Source of the DNA: Vanessa cardui
Taxonomy: Eukaryota; Arthropoda; Insecta; Lepidoptera; Nymphalidae
Direction of reading: 5' to 3'
Assembly: GCF_905220365.1 (NCBI RefSeq)
Contig: NC_061130.1
Location: 15,259,501 to 15,323,500 of the forward strand
Length of the DNA stretch: 64,000 nt
Below are positions 60,476 to 64,000 of this stretch, in pieces (the stretch's first letter is position 1; every line of letters starts with the position of its first letter). The position numbers and the translations under genes are program-made. The notes beneath the pieces are model-generated. The model saw only the letters and a program-made list of their open reading frames with translations, searched no databases and was not told the origin of the DNA.

Positions 60476-60479
60476 TGAG

Positions 60480-60855
60480 TATTCGACCACGACCGGTGCG
60501 ACGTCACAATCGGCCGAGATCTAGTCCGGCTATCGCGTGACACACGGTCGCTACGAGCTTTACAGTTGCCGTACAAACAATGCAGAATCTTGCATAATCG
60601 CGATCAGATCAGCTGTTCCTCGGACAGTGTCGGTGTCAGCCGCGCCTGAGTTATGGGGGGCTGCGGTCGTGTGTGATATATCTGGCTCGTCGCGATCGTC
60701 CGATGGCCCGATATGATATAATTAAGGCGCTGGCGAGCACGAACACGAGCGCGAAATATTACCATACCCCGGTATCGGGACATCGCACCCCGCACCCCGC
60801 ACCCCGCACGCCGCACCGCACCTCCGCCCGCAGAGCCGCAGCCCACGCGCGAAAA
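60480..60855. promoter_or_regulatory. GC-rich block with GCACCCC tandem
   Basis: Unique GC-rich sequence. Three exact tandem copies of GCACCCC occur at 60785-60805. Opposed frames of 80-83 codons overlap here and lack domains. Confidence 0.25.
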
Positions 60856-60859
60856 TTAT

Positions 60860-61595
60860 ACAAGTTTCTTTACAGTTTTATGATTTTAGCCAAATGTTTC
60901 AGCTTAGTTAAGTATACTAATTAAAACCAGATCTTTTGAATCAAATCTGCCCAAGTCGTGTGTATTTATCATTTATTAATTATCCGTATGAGACCCAGGT
61001 TCGACAGCACACGTGAATAACTTGATCTCTCCACGAATCGTTGGATAAAATTTTTATTCTAAAAAATTAAAGATTTTATTAGTATCAGCCCGTTTTCAGA
61101 GTGTGCCAACATTTTGCAAAATGTTCGCAAAACCATTGGGCATGCGCCTAAGCCCTTTCCGATAGATTATGAGGATGGCACAATATACACACATAGTGCG
61201 TGCGCACTGTGATGTCCTGCATGGCGTAGTGGTCGAATTAGTCGGCTGTGTTGCAACTGGTACACACTCGTATTACCCTCGCTGTTGCACGATAACCGAT
61301 TAATAAACAATTTAAATATTCCCGCATTTGATGATTTTTGAAATAACGTCAAAACAAAAGGAGCATCACTAGGTATCCTTCAAATGTTTCTTTCTGACGT
61401 TTCGAGATCATGTTCTGTGGTGAGTTTCTAATTTCTTACACACCAGTTCAACAGTTGTTGTCAGATATAGAATAGTTATTTATATATAATATATTTGTCA
61501 ATTCAAGTATGTTTTTCAAAGCAATTGCAATATTCAAATACATGTGTAACGGTAGATAAAGATATATGTATGTATATATTTTATTAACAAAATAC
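60860..61595. other. AT-rich sequence, nothing recognised
   Basis: AT-rich DNA with a balanced patch at 61080-61270. No gene or classified repeat. Confidence 0.4.
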
Positions 61596-61598
61596 AAT

Positions 61599-61845
61599 TA
61601 ATAAATAATAAATATAATAAATATGAGACAACACATACATTACTCTGATACCAATGTAAGTATCTAAAGCACTTGTGTTTTGGAAAATCAGAAGTAACGA
61701 AGGTACCACAAACACCCAGACCCAAGACAACATAGAAAACTAATGGTAATCTACCTCGACTCAGCCGAGAATCGAACCCGGGACCTCGGAGTGGCGTACC
61801 CATGAAAACCGGTGTACACACCACTCGAGCACGGAGGTCGTCAAA
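61599..61845 (-). mobile_element. tRNA-derived SINE, family B, minus copy
   Basis: On the minus strand a tRNA-like head (right end near 61845) has the B box GGTTCGATTCT (complement of 61768-61778). The body ('GGTGTTTGTGG', 'CTTCGTTACTTCTGATTTTCC', 'ACACAAGTGCTTTAG', 'ATCAGAGTAATG') matches the plus copy at 14107-14348, and the tail is TTTATT-rich at 61599-61623. No clear target duplication was found. The 96-codon frame over it is spurious. Confidence 0.75.
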
Positions 61846-61854
61846 TAAAGTAAT

Positions 61855-62700
61855 TGTGGAAGGTCGCTACGGTTATTATTAAAGACTACTTACTATATGT
61901 TATTACAAATTACGTCTTCAATGAATTCTAAACAAAGTAGCAACTTCTGCAGAAACATAATGTCTGAGGAAATATGCGCTACTAACGCGCCTCGCATTTT
62001 TTCCGATTAGATTCATTAATTGTTTTTTTATATTTTAATAGTTTTCACGATGAGAGAGTTTTAATAGTTTTCACGAAGAGTATACTCGTATCCTTACCGA
62101 AGCGCTGTTTTATCTGCGCCAGCGCATATAATAGCGAGCTGTGAGCGCACAGCATCCCGCGATCTGCGTGAGCGATACCGGGAATCATTTCAGCTATTAT
62201 TATGATTATTGTTTTTAATTGTATCACCAGTTAGTAATCTAAACTTATGATTATTGCTGTGCAAGAAGGTTACCCTTCTTATTTATAATTATGAATGGAT
62301 AATATTTTTTTATGATATTTTAATTCAGACTAAAGGAAAAGACATATACAAACTACCTGAGTGTTTCGCCGGTTTTTTATATAGTACTTATATTCCGAAG
62401 CGGATATAGGCTTTTAGCTACTTTTAAAATTATTGAAATTAGAACCTTAAGTGTGTACAGTAAAAATAAGAAGCTACTGTACAAATCATGACGTGTGGAA
62501 CGGTGACAGGGATGCTGGTAGCGTTTCCCTATATAATCGCAATCCTGACGCTGTCTCCAGTACAGACAATAAGAAGAGTATATATAGTATATCTGCGTGA
62601 CTTAGGTATTGATGATCCGATATGTCCTGGTTTTTTAATCGTCATTTATTTGCAGTAATCTCTGTGGAACAAGTACTGCAGATCTATTCACTCATGAAGG
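61855..62700. other. AT-rich sequence, nothing recognised
   Basis: AT-rich DNA with a direct repeat TAATAGTTTTCACGA (about 62037-62051 and 62062-62076) and a GC patch near 62100-62175. No gene evidence. Confidence 0.42.
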
Positions 62701-62702
62701 CG

Positions 62703-62718
62703 CCCCCCCCCCCCCCCC
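62703..62718. repeat. 16-base poly-C tract
   Basis: An uninterrupted run of sixteen C residues in AT-rich surroundings, by far the longest C or G run in the window. Its length is prone to sequencing error; the complement could form G-quadruplex-like structure. Confidence 0.95.
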
Positions 62719-62724
62719 GCTAAA

Positions 62725-63815
62725 TTATTATCAACGGGCATTAATATGAGTGTCGCTCGTGCTTACCAGATGTCTTAGTGTGCGTGACACGAAAGGAAAA
62801 ATATTGTATTTGTTAAGTTTATTTTATACAAAAATTTAATTTTGGACGGGGGCGCATTTGTAAGTGAATAGATATAGATCTGTGATCTCTAAGAATTGAG
62901 TTATATTTGAATATGTATCGCTCATTCTTAATCGAGAGCTTCATAGATCAAGCGTTAGGAAAAGTTTACGATTATTATATATTGTTGTAGAATGTAAATA
63001 TACATATACATTAAACGCCTAGTTTACCGCTCCTTACCATCTGAATATACATGGTAATGGTGTAAAATGTCGCAGGTTCAATCCCGACTCATTGCACAAA
63101 TAGTATTATTACAATTCCATTTAACGCGGTATAGCCAATATGCTTTAGAAAAAAATGTGGAAAAGTCTAAAAACCAAGCTTCTTGTCTATTCCTCTCGGT
63201 AGAATATTTAATACACTATTTTGAATTTATTTACCAGTAAAAAAAATATTATATTTTGATTTTCAGTTTGATAAAGTATATCCAACTCGCTTGGAGAGTC
63301 GTCAAAGTTAGTGGGACTGGAGTAATATCGAGTACAGTTGATAACCGATCGACTGTGTAAAAAATGAAATACTCGGTTGGTACATTAGATAAATAATTAT
63401 ATATCGTATGAATGTATTTACAATATTCATGCGCTCCGGCCGCGATGGTATTTTCATACGCAACGCAATGCGACAATAAGCGATAAAGAGCCGTATCTAC
63501 ATAACGTTCTCATACGCGGACGGGCTGCATCTAACTAAGAAAAAGTAATGGTCGCATCCTCCATACATATTTATGGTGTTATTCTCTTAATTCTGCAAAC
63601 GATTTAAAAAGCACACGACTAAATGCAGCAAACGCAAAGGCATCTGACGCGCTCGTGTCGCGGTAACGATGACTCAGGGCGAGCGCTCGAGACTCTACGT
63701 CGAGTGTGATTCTAGTTCTTCCAAAACACAAATGCTTCTTTTAAAATCTTTCAACTGGGATACGTAACTCAGTACGCAGGGAAATCGCTGCGATCATTTT
63801 GTATATTATAGGTAA
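62725..63815. other. AT-rich sequence with a terminal mixed block
   Basis: AT-rich to 63400, with a possible B-box-like GGTTCAATCCC near 63074 that lacks a tRNA fold around it. A balanced CpG-bearing patch lies at 63430-63710. No gene was recognised. Confidence 0.35.
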
Positions 63816-63818
63816 AGG

Positions 63819-64000
63819 CAGTGCAACCTTAATATAACGTACCTCAATATAACGACCTCCTCGATTTAACAAATTCTTCGTAATCCCCTTGAATTGCCCA
63901 TAAGAGTCAATGTAAAATATACCTTTACATTGCGAACATTTTTTTCGAACAACCTCTTTATAACGAATTTTTAAGTATCAACAAAAATTATAAATACACC
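63819..64000 (+). mobile_element. possible pogo/Tigger-type DNA transposon end (runs off window)
   Basis: Begins CAGTGCAACCTTAATATAACG and continues with repeated 'ATATAACG', 'CTCGATTTAAC' and 'TTATAACGAA' words, much like the CAGT(G/A)NAACCTCGATATAACG termini of pogo/Tigger/jerky-like elements. Only the left end is in the window, so the transposase, the second inverted terminus and the TA duplication cannot be checked. Family assignment is by memory of terminal sequences. Confidence 0.4.

Noticed and set aside
61534..61824. 96-codon minus-strand frame
   Set aside because: It runs through the family B SINE including its tRNA-like B box, so it is not a gene.
63060..63105. B-box-like GGTTCAATCCC
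   Set aside because: No A box at suitable spacing, no cloverleaf and no second copy in the window; too little to call a tRNA or a SINE.

Overview
The window looks like part of a butterfly genome, most likely a nymphalid. It is AT-rich eukaryotic DNA without bacterial-style gene packing. It carries two tRNA-derived SINE families, a dispersed 3'-end repeat familiar from lepidopteran genomes, other lepidopteran-type repeat tails, and many CpG-bearing GC-rich blocks set in AT-rich sequence. The assignment rests on remembered repeat consensus, not on a search. I see no complete protein-coding gene, no tRNA or rRNA gene, no recognised microRNA and no CRISPR array. Most long open frames lie in GC-rich noncoding blocks or inside repeats.

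The best gene evidence is at the left end. An initiator (949-954) and a downstream promoter element (978-983) are spaced exactly as in an arthropod Inr/DPE promoter. They precede a 116-base GC-rich leader, a start codon at 1067 in strong context, and candidate splice donors at 1082 and 1112. This fits a short first coding exon of an unidentified plus-strand gene. If so, much or all of the rest of the window could be its first intron, but no downstream exon was recognised.

The rest is a gene desert. GC-rich, unique-looking blocks of 0.1-2 kb alternate with AT-rich stretches. The largest blocks lie near 6.3-6.9, 9.6-9.8, 11.6-12.6, 19.6-20.8, 21.7-22.2, 23.3-24.6, 25.0-25.7, 29.1-31.1, 37.7-38.5, 40.7-41.6, 42.6-44.2, 49.8-50.5, 52.1-53.2, 53.8-55.7, 56.1-56.6, 57.2-58.0 and 59.2-60.9 kb. 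This is the layout of a developmental regulatory landscape, although conservation cannot be tested here. Eight exact copies of the 10-mer GCGCCTGCGC (either strand), which resembles the NRF1/erect wing motif, recur through the window.

Mobile elements: SINE family A has six copies (17.6, 34.4, 36.9, 39.0, 40.2 and 58.4 kb) plus a head fragment at 45.9 kb. Four copies have clear target-site duplications and one has an imperfect one. SINE family B has copies at 14.1 and 61.6 kb. Dispersed repeat C has copies at 8.0-8.5 (two, head to head), 11.2, 33.2 and 39.6 kb. A repeat island at 39.0-40.4 kb also contains a perfect 26-bp-arm hairpin. A possible pogo/Tigger-type terminus begins at 63819 and runs off the window.
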